A stretch of DNA of 64,000 nt, from assembly GCA_035513575.1 (NCBI GenBank), contig DATKBW010000194.1:1-64000 (forward strand), given 5' to 3'. A program made the translations under genes and the position numbers. The notes under the pieces are model-generated. The model did not search any database. It was not told the DNA's origin and saw only the letters and a list, made by a program, of their open reading frames with translations. Each line of letters opens with the position of its first letter. Position 1 is the first letter of the stretch. This document shows positions 42,841 through 50,745 of the stretch, piece by piece. Source of the stretch: JAHWKI01 sp035513575 (GTDB lineage Bacteria; Gemmatimonadota; Gemmatimonadetes; Longimicrobiales; RSA9).

Positions 42841-43683
42841 TCACATCGCCGCGAGCGCGCCGAGGTTCTGGAGCACGAGTCGCAGCCCGAGGAGCAGGAA
42901 CAGGCCGCCGAAGAGGAGACGGAGGTGCCGGTCGTGGAGCCGCAGGTTGGCCCGCGCGCCGAGGGTCACCGCCAGGAGCGAGCCCACCAGGATCGGCGCC
43001 CCCGCCGCGGCATGGACGTATCCCACGCTGCCGGGGGGGAGACCCTCCGTGCCCGCGCCGCTGAGGGCGTAGGACACGACACCCGCGAGCGCGGTGAAGA
43101 CGATGATCGCCATGGACGTGGCCGCGACCCTGTCCAGCCGGAGCCCCACCAGGTAGACCAGGATCGGGATGGCGACGATGCCGCCCCCCACGCCGAGGAG
43201 CGCCGACATGAAGCCGACCGCGACGCCCGCGACCGCGCCCAGCCACAGGCTGGTCCTCACCCGCCGTGGCCGCGCCCCGGCCCTCGGCGGCCAGAGCAGC
43301 CGCGCCCCCGAGAAGACCAGGAGGATCCCGAAGCCGAGCTTGAGCACGGGCGCGGGCACCCGCGGCGCCAGCAGGCTTCCCGCCACCGCCGCGAGGACGG
43401 AGAAGAGCGCGATGGGCAGGGCGGCCCGCCAGGCCACCGCCCCGGCCCGGTGGTAGGTCCAGGTACCGAGGGCGGAGGTGGGGACGATGACGAAGAGGCT
43501 CGTCGCATGGGCCAGGACCGCCTCGAGATGGCCGGGCACCGCGACCCCGCTCCAGGACGGCGTGGCGTAAAAGAAGTAGAGGAGGGGCACGATGAGCACC
43601 CCTCCTCCGATTCCGACCAGCCCCGACAGGAACCCTACTGCGAGGCCAGCGAGCGCCAGCGCCAGCAGGACCCCGATGGTCAC
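42841..43683 (-). CDS. TauE/SafE (TSUP) family sulfite/anion exporter
   Basis: A 280-residue membrane protein with about eight helices and the duplicated TSUP motifs: GLAVGFLSGLVGIGGGVLIVPLLYF in the first half and VGFMSALLGVGGGIVAIPILVYLVGL in the second. Family members export sulfite, sulfonates or other organic anions; the exact substrate is unknown. It begins one base after the processing-protease gene ends, so it may share its transcript. It closes the unit that starts at or above that gene. Confidence 0.9.
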   Translation of the reverse strand: MTIGVLLALALAGLAVGFLSGLVGIGGGVLIVPLLYFFYATPSWSGVAVPGHLEAVLAHATSLFVIVPTSALGTWTYHRAGAVAWRAALPIALFSVLAAVAGSLLAPRVPAPVLKLGFGILLVFSGARLLWPPRAGARPRRVRTSLWLGAVAGVAVGFMSALLGVGGGIVAIPILVYLVGLRLDRVAATSMAIIVFTALAGVVSYALSGAGTEGLPPGSVGYVHAAAGAPILVGSLLAVTLGARANLRLHDRHLRLLFGGLFLLLGLRLVLQNLGALAAM

Positions 43684-43684
43684 G

Positions 43685-45379
43685 TTACGGGTGAGCCGCG
43701 CGGAGTGCTTCCCGCGCGCCCTGCACGGACGCGCCCAGGGTGAGGCCGCGGCTCTCCGCGTAGCCGGGCAGCAGCGCGAACAGCTCGGCCGGCGTCGCGG
43801 CCTGGCGCAGGAGGTCCACCGCCGTAAGGACCTGCGGGTCGTCCGCCGTCAGCCGCTTCCACCCCTCCTGGCGGTTGAACCTGGCCGTGCTGATCTCGTT
43901 CGCGAGGCGCCGTCGGATCAGGTCGGCCTCCCCGAAGACCTCCCGGTCCACTTCCAGCCCCTCCCGCCGCAGGAGGTCGTAGAAGCCGCCGAGCATGTCC
44001 TCCGTGACCCGGAATCCGGGCCGCAGCTCCGGGTGCCCATGGGCGTACTCCACCGCATAGCGGTAGAGCAGGTTGTTGAAGAGCGCGACCTGCTGCCGCA
44101 CCGACTGGACCAGCATCTGTTCGGCGTTCGTCAGCGTGTCGAGGACCACCAGGTCCGGCGTGATCCCGCCGCCCCCGAGCACCTCGCGACCCGAGTCCGT
44201 CCGGTACACCGGCACGTCGCCCTCCAGCTTCCGGGCGGCGCCCGGCGCCGCGTCCGCGGCAGCACGGTCCTGCTCCTGCCCGGAGGCCAGCGCGTGCGGG
44301 CCCGAGTCGATCCCGTACGGCTTCTGGATGCTGCGGCCCGAGGGGGTGAACCAGCGCGCCGTCGTCAGCTTCAGGACCGTGCGGCCCGGCAGCTCGTAGA
44401 GCGTCTGGACGGAACCCTTGCCGAAGCTCGTCTCGCCGATCAGCAGGGCGCGGTCGTGGTCCTGGAGCGCGCCCGCGACGATCTCGGTGGCCGACGCGCT
44501 GCGCTGGCCGATCAGCACGACGACCGGCATGCCCGGGAACTGGTCCGGCCGCGAGGCCCGGAAGACATGGTTCTGCTCCGGCGAGCGCCCGCGCGTCTCC
44601 AGGACCAGCTGGCCGCGGTCCAGGAAGAGGTCCGCGACGCTCATCCCCTCGTCCAGCAGCCCGCCCGTGTTCCGGCGCATGTCCAGCACCAGCGACCGCG
44701 CCCCTTCCTTCCGCAACCGTTCGATGGCGGCCCGCAGGTCCCGCGTCGCCGTCTCGCTGAAGACCGTCAGCTCCACGTAGCCGACGCGCGGATCCAGCAT
44801 GAAGGCGGAGGGGACGGCGGTGATGGTGATCTCGTCGCGCGTGATCTCGAACGGGATCGGCGCCTCGATCCCCAGGCGCGCCACGGTGATGTTCACGGTG
44901 CTCCCCTTGGGCCCCCGCAGGACGGACACGGCCTTGTCGGTGGTCCAGTCCGCCGTGGATTCCCCCTCGACCCGGATGATCCGGTCGCCGGCCTGGAGCC
45001 CCACCTTCTCGGCGGGAGAGTTCGGGAGGGGGGAGAGCACCGTCAGCCAGCCGTCGCGGATGTCGATCTCGATCCCCAGTCCGCCGTACTCGCCATGGGT
45101 CTGAACGCGGAGGTCGTCGTAGTCCTCCGGGTCCATCAGCACGCTGTGGGGATCCCCGAGCTCCTCGAGCATGCCGTCGATGGCCATGCGATAGAGCTCG
45201 CTCGGCTCCGTCTCGTCCACGAAGCGGGTCGAGACGTGCCGCACCACCTCTTCCAGCAGGCGCGCCTGGAGGTACACGTTCTGCCCCGGGTCCACGCCCC
45301 GCTGCAGTAGCCAACCGCCGCTGGCCAGTCCGATGACGGCCACCAGCACCGGGGTCACGACCGCTCGCTTGATCCTCAT
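43685..45379 (-). CDS. C-terminal processing peptidase (S41, CtpA-like)
   Basis: A 564-residue periplasmic protease: N-terminal membrane/signal segment (about 7-23), a PDZ domain (about 95-180, YGGLGIEIDIRDGWLTVLSPLPNSPAEKVGLQAGD), and an S41 catalytic domain. The serine lies in GQRSASATEIVAGALQD and the lysine in GETSFGKGSVQT, with D/E residues in LVLDMRRNTGGLL. After the protease core is a long C-terminal extension (about 400-564) of alpha-helical type, longer than in small Ctp proteins. It would trim or degrade envelope proteins. It is followed immediately by the TauE gene. Confidence 0.93.
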   Translation of the reverse strand: MRIKRAVVTPVLVAVIGLASGGWLLQRGVDPGQNVYLQARLLEEVVRHVSTRFVDETEPSELYRMAIDGMLEELGDPHSVLMDPEDYDDLRVQTHGEYGGLGIEIDIRDGWLTVLSPLPNSPAEKVGLQAGDRIIRVEGESTADWTTDKAVSVLRGPKGSTVNITVARLGIEAPIPFEITRDEITITAVPSAFMLDPRVGYVELTVFSETATRDLRAAIERLRKEGARSLVLDMRRNTGGLLDEGMSVADLFLDRGQLVLETRGRSPEQNHVFRASRPDQFPGMPVVVLIGQRSASATEIVAGALQDHDRALLIGETSFGKGSVQTLYELPGRTVLKLTTARWFTPSGRSIQKPYGIDSGPHALASGQEQDRAAADAAPGAARKLEGDVPVYRTDSGREVLGGGGITPDLVVLDTLTNAEQMLVQSVRQQVALFNNLLYRYAVEYAHGHPELRPGFRVTEDMLGGFYDLLRREGLEVDREVFGEADLIRRRLANEISTARFNRQEGWKRLTADDPQVLTAVDLLRQAATPAELFALLPGYAESRGLTLGASVQGAREALRAAHP

Positions 45380-45422
45380 CCACCCTCCGATTGCTTCCGC
45401 GCGCTCCCTGCTCCGGGGTTCT

Positions 45423-46076
45423 CTAACCCTCGGGCTCGGGGAAGGTTTCCGGGAATCGCGCGGTCAGCAGGGCCACCACCCGCTCGTGCACCCGCTGCGG
45501 GTCCGCCGACCCGTCCACGCGCTCGATCCGCTCATCCTCACCCGCGAGCAAGCGGTATGCCTCCGCCACCCGGCCGTGAAAGGCCTCGCCCGCCCGCTCG
45601 ATCCGATCCCGCCCCGCACCACCCCGGCGCGCCGCCCCCACCGCCGGATCGACATCCAGCAGGATCGTCACGTCCGGGGCGAGCCCCCCCGTCGCGAAGC
45701 GGTTCAGCGCCTCCACATCCGACCGCGGCAGACCCCGGCCGAACGCCTGGTAGGCCACGCTCGACAGGGCGAACCGGTCCGTCACCACCACGCGGCCCGC
45801 TTCCAGCGCCGGCCGGATCACTTCCGCCACCAGCGCCGACCGCGCCGCGAGCATGAGCAGCAGCTCCGTCTCGGCCGCGAGGTCCTCCGACTCCAGCAGG
45901 ATCCGCCGCGCCGCCTCCCCCGGCGTCGTCCCCCCCGGCTCCCGGGTCACCACCGGATCCAGCCCCCGCCCCCGGAGCCACCCCTCGAGCAGGCGCGCCT
46001 GCACGCTCTTCCCCGCCCCTTCCACGCCCTCCAGCGCGATGAACACCCCGCGTCCCGCTCGCTCCGGCGCCGTCAA
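45423..46076 (-). CDS. tmk: Thymidylate kinase
   Basis: A 217-residue dTMP kinase for DNA precursor synthesis. P-loop FIALEGVEGAGKSVQARLLEGWL is near the N-terminus, then the DRX-type VTREPGGTTPGEAARRILL, VVTDRFALSSVAYQAFGRGL, and the ILLDVDPAVGAAR loop. The TTG at 46076 overlaps the ino1 stop (TTGA) and is preferred; a GTG at 46046 directly before the conserved FIALEG is an alternative. Length is normal (205-215). Confidence 0.95.
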   Translation of the reverse strand: MTAPERAGRGVFIALEGVEGAGKSVQARLLEGWLRGRGLDPVVTREPGGTTPGEAARRILLESEDLAAETELLLMLAARSALVAEVIRPALEAGRVVVTDRFALSSVAYQAFGRGLPRSDVEALNRFATGGLAPDVTILLDVDPAVGAARRGGAGRDRIERAGEAFHGRVAEAYRLLAGEDERIERVDGSADPQRVHERVVALLTARFPETFPEPEG

Positions 46077-47380
46077 TAGGACTCCAGCCCCAGATGCGTG
46101 ATCTGCTCCTCGCCCATGATATGGCGGAGCGTGTTCTTGAGCTTCATGTGCTGGATGAACAGGTCGTGCTCCGGATCGAGCCCCGGGGCGGTCATGGGGC
46201 TCTTGAAGTAGAACGACAGCCATTCCTGGATCCCGGCGAGCCCGGCCCGGGCGGCCAGGTCGAGGAACAGCGCCAGGTCCAGCACGATGGGGGCGGCCAG
46301 GATCGAGTCGCGGCAGAGGAAGTCGATCTTGATCTGCATGGGGTAGCCCAGCCACCCGAATATGTCCAGGTTGTCCCACCCTTCCTTGTTGTCACCCCGC
46401 GGCGGGTAGTAGTTGATCCGGACCTTGTGGTAGATGTCGCCGTAGAGATCGGGGTACAGGTCGGGCTGGAGGATGTGCTGGAGCACGCCCAGCTTCGACT
46501 CCTCCTTGGTCTTGAACGACGCGGGGTCGTCCAGCACCTCGCCGTCGCGGTTCCCCAGGATGTTGGTGCTGAACCATCCGCTGAGCCCGATCATGCGCGC
46601 CTTCAGCCCCGGCGCGATGATCGTCTTGATCAGCGTCTGGCCGGTCTTGAAGTCCTTGCCGGCCACCGGCACGCCCCGCTCCGCGGCGAGCTCTGCCAGG
46701 GCGGGGAAATCCACGCTGAGGTTCGGCGCGCCGTTGGCATAGGGGATGCCCTCCTTCAGCGCGGCCCATGCGTAGAGCATGGACGGGGCGATGGCGTCAT
46801 CGCCGGCGTCCATCGCCTTCTCGAACGCTTCGAGCGACCGGTGCGCCGGGCCGCGCTCCAGGAACACTTCCGTGGAGCCGCACCAGATCATCACGAGACG
46901 GTCGCAGCCGTTCTCCTCCCGGAACCGCCGGATGTCCTCGCGGAGCTGCTCGCCCAGCTCCCGCCGGCTCCCCTCCTTCACGTTCGTCCCGTCCAGCCGC
47001 TTGACGTACTGCCTGTCGAAGACGGCCGGCATGGGACGGACGGTCCGGAGGAAGTCGCCCACGCGCTCGATGTCCCGCTCGTCCAGGACCCGCGCGGCCC
47101 GGGCGCTGTCGTAGGCGTCATCCGGGATCGGGTCCCAGGCGCCGAACACGAGCTGGTCCAGCCCCGCCAGGGGAGCGAAGTCGCGGATCAGCGGGGCCCG
47201 GCCCTCGGTCCGCTCCCCCAGCCGGATCGTCTGCATCTGGGAGACGGAGCCGATGGGCCGCGCGAGACCGCGGCGCACGGATTCGACGCCGGCGATGAAG
47301 GTGGTGGCCACCGCGCCGAGGCCCGGGAGCAGGACCCCCAGCTTCCCCTCGGCGGGACGGATATCAGTTGGTCTGTTCAA
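46073..47380 (-). CDS. ino1: myo-Inositol-1-phosphate synthase
   Basis: A 435-residue NAD-dependent synthase turning glucose-6-phosphate into 1L-myo-inositol-1-phosphate. The NAD motif is LGVLLPGLGAVATTFIAG. Other conserved blocks are GDDAIAPSMLYAWAALKEGIPYANG, VPVAGKDFKTGQTLIKTIIAPGLKARM, SWFSTNILGNRDGEVL and KIDFLCRDSILAAPIVLDLALF. It belongs to the long (eukaryote/Bacteroides-like) type rather than the short actinobacterial form. It overlaps the CDP-alcohol phosphatidyltransferase gene by 17 bases, pointing to phosphatidylinositol-type lipids. Confidence 0.93.
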   Translation of the reverse strand: MNRPTDIRPAEGKLGVLLPGLGAVATTFIAGVESVRRGLARPIGSVSQMQTIRLGERTEGRAPLIRDFAPLAGLDQLVFGAWDPIPDDAYDSARAARVLDERDIERVGDFLRTVRPMPAVFDRQYVKRLDGTNVKEGSRRELGEQLREDIRRFREENGCDRLVMIWCGSTEVFLERGPAHRSLEAFEKAMDAGDDAIAPSMLYAWAALKEGIPYANGAPNLSVDFPALAELAAERGVPVAGKDFKTGQTLIKTIIAPGLKARMIGLSGWFSTNILGNRDGEVLDDPASFKTKEESKLGVLQHILQPDLYPDLYGDIYHKVRINYYPPRGDNKEGWDNLDIFGWLGYPMQIKIDFLCRDSILAAPIVLDLALFLDLAARAGLAGIQEWLSFYFKSPMTAPGLDPEHDLFIQHMKLKNTLRHIMGEEQITHLGLESY

Positions 47381-48032
47381 CGGCTTCTTCGGTCGGTTCC
47401 GGAGCCGGCGCGTCCAGCGGGACGCCCCGGGCGTGCTGGTAGACCCACACGATCCGCTGGAGGGCCGTGATGTTGGTGAGGAGGGCGAGGAGGGCGATCA
47501 CCGCTTTCAGGACCAGCCCGTTCCACGCGGAGCCGAAGAAGAGCGCGGCGCTGCCGATGAGGACGACGCGCTCGGCCCGCGGCATGAGCCCGACCTTGCA
47601 GTCGAGCCCCAGGGCCTCCGCACGGGCCCGAGTATAGCTGACCAGGAGGGACCCGGCCATGGCCAGCATGATGAGGTAGATCATGCCCACATCGCCGAGC
47701 TCGAGGCGGTAGTCGTTGTACAGCGACAGGAGCCCCAGATAGACGACGACCTCGCTGATCCGGTCGAGCGTCGAGTCGTAGAACGCGCCGAACTTGCTGC
47801 CCAGCCCCGTGAGCCGGGCCACCCGGCCATCGAGGATGTCGAAGAAGCCGCCGAGCAGGACGAGGAAGCCGGCCGCCTGCACCCTGTGCTGGTGGAACAT
47901 CCACCCGGCCAGGACCGTGACGCCGAAGCCCATCGTCGTGAGGAGGTTGGGGTGGACCCGCCGGTCCGCGAGCCACCCGGTCAGCGGATCCAGGATCCGG
48001 TACACGCCACCCCTCAGCGACTCCAGCTGCAT
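47364..48032 (-). CDS. CDP-alcohol phosphatidyltransferase, likely inositol-phosphate type
   Basis: A 222-residue integral membrane protein with about six helices. The CDP-alcohol signature is in DILDGRVARLTGLGSKFGAFYDSTLDR (D-G-x2-A-R-x8-G-x3-D-x3-D). The conserved SYTRARAEALGL and the RAERVVLIG block resemble phosphatidylinositol-phosphate synthases. It would join CDP-diacylglycerol to an alcohol, here probably inositol-1-phosphate supplied by the enzyme encoded next. Phosphatidylglycerophosphate synthase is the alternative. It overlaps ino1 by 17 bases. Confidence 0.85.
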   Translation of the reverse strand: MQLESLRGGVYRILDPLTGWLADRRVHPNLLTTMGFGVTVLAGWMFHQHRVQAAGFLVLLGGFFDILDGRVARLTGLGSKFGAFYDSTLDRISEVVVYLGLLSLYNDYRLELGDVGMIYLIMLAMAGSLLVSYTRARAEALGLDCKVGLMPRAERVVLIGSAALFFGSAWNGLVLKAVIALLALLTNITALQRIVWVYQHARGVPLDAPAPEPTEEAVEQTN

Positions 48033-48040
48033 GCGGTCCG

Positions 48041-48403
48041 TCAGGAGGAGAGGATGATGCTGGACTTCGAGCCCGCTTCCATCCCGGCACCGATCCGCTC
48101 GTTCACCTGCTGCAACACGCGGTCGAAATTGGACTGCGCGGCCACCAGCGCCTGGTAGCGCGGGCCCTCCTGCAGCCTGGAGAACGTGTCCTCGTACGCC
48201 CGCCGGGACTCCTCGTCCGGCGTCTCCCCCTGCTGGAGCATCACCGTGAGGTCGCGCTCCAGCTCCGCCAGGCGGTTCACCAGCTCCACCGTCTCCCGGT
48301 CCTCGTTCAGGCGCTGGCGCGCCCGCTGGAGCTCCTTGTATTCCGCCGTCTGGCCGAGCAGCCGACCGACCTCCTTCGCCTTGTCCAGCATGCCGTCATC
48401 CAT
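48041..48403 (-). CDS. YlbF/YmcA-family protein
   Basis: A 120-residue helical protein (MLDKAKEVGRLLGQTAEYKELQRARQRLNEDRETVELVNRLAELERDL) matching the YlbF/YmcA (Com_YlbF) fold. In Bacillus these proteins form an Fe-S containing complex with YaaT that affects RNase Y; the cysteine residues needed for Fe-S are absent here. The start ATG at 48403 is preferred because AGGGGG lies five bases upstream and the prmC stop is one base away; a longer start at 48430 would overlap prmC. Confidence 0.8.
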   Translation of the reverse strand: MDDGMLDKAKEVGRLLGQTAEYKELQRARQRLNEDRETVELVNRLAELERDLTVMLQQGETPDEESRRAYEDTFSRLQEGPRYQALVAAQSNFDRVLQQVNERIGAGMEAGSKSSIILSS

Positions 48404-48404
48404 G

Positions 48405-49292
48405 TCACCCCCTGTCAGCGCTGCCGTCACGCGCCGCCAGCACCACCCGCTCGCGACCCGTCAGGTCCTTTACGATGCGCGGCGATCCGAAGGGGGCGCC
48501 CTCGAGCCACCCCGCCACGGTCGCCGCCTGCCCGAGCCCGACCTCCACTGCAAGGAGTCCGCCTCCCTCCAGCCGGCCCGCCGCCCCCTCCACGAGCCCC
48601 CTCAGGACCGCGTAGCCGTCCGCTCCGCCGTACAGCGCGCCGGCCGGCTCGTGCCCCGCCACCTCCGGCGCGAGCGTCGCCGCATCCGACTCGGCCACGT
48701 AGGGCGGATTCGACACGATAACGTCGAAACGCTCTCCCTCGCCAACCGGCGCCCAGAGCGACCCCTCGCGGAGCTCGAGGCGGCCGACCACCCCCGCCCG
48801 CTCGCCGTTCAGGCGGGCCACCTCGAGGGCATCCGGCGAGAGGTCCGTGGCGACCACCCGCTCGAACGGCCCCTCCGCCAGGAGGCTCAGGGCGATGGCC
48901 CCCGACCCGGTGCCCAGGTCCAGGGCGTGGAGCGCGGAACGCCCCGCGGCCCACTCCAGGACCGCGCCGACCAGGACCTCGGTTTCCGGCCGCGGGATCA
49001 GCACGCGGGCGTCCACCACGAGGTCGAGCGCGCGAAAGCCGGCGGTGCCCGTGATGTATTGCAGCGGCTCCCGGCGCGCCCGCCGCCGCACGGTCTCGCG
49101 GTAGGCGGCCACTTCCCCGGGGGTGAGCGGGCGCTCGAACTGGAGATAGAGGTCGAGCCGGCGCACGCCCAGGACGTGGGCGAGGAGCAGCTCGGCGTCG
49201 AGACGTGGGTCCTCGACGCCCCGGGCGGCGAGGTGCTCCGCGGCGAGGCGAGTGAGGTCCAGGGGGCCGGGGGGCGCCGCCGGGCCCGTCAC
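48405..49292 (-). CDS. prmC: Peptide chain release factor N5-glutamine methyltransferase
   Basis: A 295-residue SAM methyltransferase that modifies the GGQ glutamine of RF1 and RF2. Motifs: GVRRLDLYLQFERPLTPGE and PLQYITGTAGFRALDLVVDARVLIPRPETEVLV in the N-domain, SAM motif LDLGTGSGAIALSLLAEGP, and the catalytic IVSNPPYVAES. The GTG start overlaps the prfA stop (GTGA), the classic prfA-prmC pairing with enzyme and substrate encoded together. Confidence 0.97.
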   Translation of the reverse strand: MTGPAAPPGPLDLTRLAAEHLAARGVEDPRLDAELLLAHVLGVRRLDLYLQFERPLTPGEVAAYRETVRRRARREPLQYITGTAGFRALDLVVDARVLIPRPETEVLVGAVLEWAAGRSALHALDLGTGSGAIALSLLAEGPFERVVATDLSPDALEVARLNGERAGVVGRLELREGSLWAPVGEGERFDVIVSNPPYVAESDAATLAPEVAGHEPAGALYGGADGYAVLRGLVEGAAGRLEGGGLLAVEVGLGQAATVAGWLEGAPFGSPRIVKDLTGRERVVLAARDGSADRG

Positions 49293-50368
49293 GACGACGC
49301 GCTCGCCTCCAGCCGCTCCTCCTCGCGGGCGCCCCGGAGGGCGTCCACGAGGTCCGCCAGGTCGCCATCCAGGACGTCCTGGAGCTTGTGGAGCGTCAGG
49401 TTGATGCGATGGTCGGTGACCCGGCCCTGGGGGAAGTTGTAGGTGCGGATCTTCGCCGAGCGGTCGCCGGTCCCGACCTGGAGCTTGCGCGCCCGCGCCC
49501 GCTCCGCCTCCTGGGCCGCGATCTTCGCGTCCAGCAGACGGCTCCGCAGCACCTTCATGGCTTTCACCTTGTTCTTCAGCTGCGACTTCTCGTCCTGGCA
49601 GCTCACGACCACGCCGGTGGGGATGTGGGTGATCCGCACGGCCGAGTCCGTCGTGTTCACCGACTGCCCGCCCGGACCGGACGAGCGGAACACGTCGATG
49701 CGGAGGTCCTCTTCCCGGATGTCGATGTCCACCTCCTCGGCTTCCGGGAGCACCGCGACGGTGGCCGCGGACGTATGGATCCGGCCCTGGCTCTCCGTGG
49801 CGGGGACCCGCTGCACCCGGTGCACCCCCGACTCGTGGCGCAGGTCCCCGTACGCGTCCTTCCCCCGCACGATGAAGCTCGCCTCCCGGTACCCACCACG
49901 CTCCCCCTCGGAGGCGGACACCATCTCCGTCCGCCACCCCCGGTCCTCCGCGTAGCGGACGTACATCCGCACCAGGTCCCCGGCGAACAGCGCCGCCTCG
50001 TCGCCCCCGGTCCCGGCCCGCACTTCCACCACCGCCGCGCGGTCCGACAGCGGGTCCTTCGGCACCAGGAGCCGCGTCGCACGGTCCACCAGCAGCGATT
50101 CCCGCTCCCCCAGCTCCTCCACTTCCGCCTCCGCCAGCTCCGCCAGCTCCGGGTCCTCCGCCGAGACCGCCATCTCCCGGGCCTGCCCCAGCTGCTCCCG
50201 CACGCGCAATAGCTCCGCGGCCACCTCCGCCAGCTCGCTCACCTCCGCGTGCTCCTGCGCCACCGCGCGCAGCCGCTTCGGGTCGTTCAGCACCGCCGGC
50301 TCCGCGAGCTGCCGCGTCAGCTCCTCGTACCGCTCGATCGCCTGCTCCAGCCGCGTATCAACTGTCAT
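49289..50368 (-). CDS. prfA: Peptide chain release factor 1
   Basis: A 359-residue class I release factor for UAA/UAG stop codons. The anticodon-mimic PAT is in VQRVPATESQGRIHTSAA, and the peptidyl-tRNA hydrolysis GGQ is in RSSGPGGQSVNTTDSAVRITHIP. Other landmarks are EVRAGTGGDEAALFAGDLVRMY. Length is standard. A terminator separates it from rpmE upstream, so it likely has its own promoter or receives read-through. Confidence 0.98.
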   Translation of the reverse strand: MTVDTRLEQAIERYEELTRQLAEPAVLNDPKRLRAVAQEHAEVSELAEVAAELLRVREQLGQAREMAVSAEDPELAELAEAEVEELGERESLLVDRATRLLVPKDPLSDRAAVVEVRAGTGGDEAALFAGDLVRMYVRYAEDRGWRTEMVSASEGERGGYREASFIVRGKDAYGDLRHESGVHRVQRVPATESQGRIHTSAATVAVLPEAEEVDIDIREEDLRIDVFRSSGPGGQSVNTTDSAVRITHIPTGVVVSCQDEKSQLKNKVKAMKVLRSRLLDAKIAAQEAERARARKLQVGTGDRSAKIRTYNFPQGRVTDHRINLTLHKLQDVLDGDLADLVDALRGAREEERLEASASS

Positions 50369-50379
50369 TCACGCATGCG

Positions 50380-50404
50380 AAAAGAGCCGGGACTCGCCCG
50401 GCTC
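50380..50404 (-). terminator. Rho-independent terminator between rpmE and prfA
   Basis: On the minus strand an 8-bp stem GAGCCGGG/CCCGGCTC (50384-50391 with 50397-50404) with a 5-base loop is followed by TTTT (complement of A's at 50380-50383). It lies 30 bases past the rpmE stop and 12 bases before the prfA start, so it could also act as an attenuator in a prfA leader. Confidence 0.75.
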
Positions 50405-50433
50405 TCCCCCTCCTGATCCCCGGTCCGGACGCC

Positions 50434-50745
50434 TCAGGCCTCCGCCCCGCCCGTCGGCTCCGCGGCCGTGGTCGCCTCCGCCGCCTCCGGCTCCTCCGCC
50501 TCGCCAGGCGACTCCGCCGGCACCCCCGCCGATGGGCTCGCTTCCCCGCCCTTCCCCCACTTCCGACGGAACCGCTCCACGCGACCCGCCGTGTCCATCA
50601 GCCGCTGCTTCCCCGTGAAATAGGGGTGGCATACCGAGCAGACTTCCACGTGGATGTCGTCCTTCGTGCTCCGCGTCAGAAACGAGTTCCCGCAGGCGCA
50701 GTGCACCGTCGCCTGCATGTACTCGGGATGGATCTCCGGCTTCAT
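50434..50745 (-). CDS. rpmE: 50S ribosomal protein L31, zinc-binding form with C-terminal extension
   Basis: A 103-residue protein. The first 70 residues are L31: KPEIHPEYMQATVHCACGNSF, VEVCSVCHPYFTGKQRLMDTAGRVERFRRKWG. Zinc ligands are CAC and CSVC. A roughly 35-residue Glu/Ala/Pro-rich acidic tail (EEPEAAEATTAAEPTGGAEA) is added at the C-terminus, not part of the usual 66-75 residue L31. The ATG at 50745 overlaps the stop of lnt (ATGA). Confidence 0.94.
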   Translation of the reverse strand: MKPEIHPEYMQATVHCACGNSFLTRSTKDDIHVEVCSVCHPYFTGKQRLMDTAGRVERFRRKWGKGGEASPSAGVPAESPGEAEEPEAAEATTAAEPTGGAEA

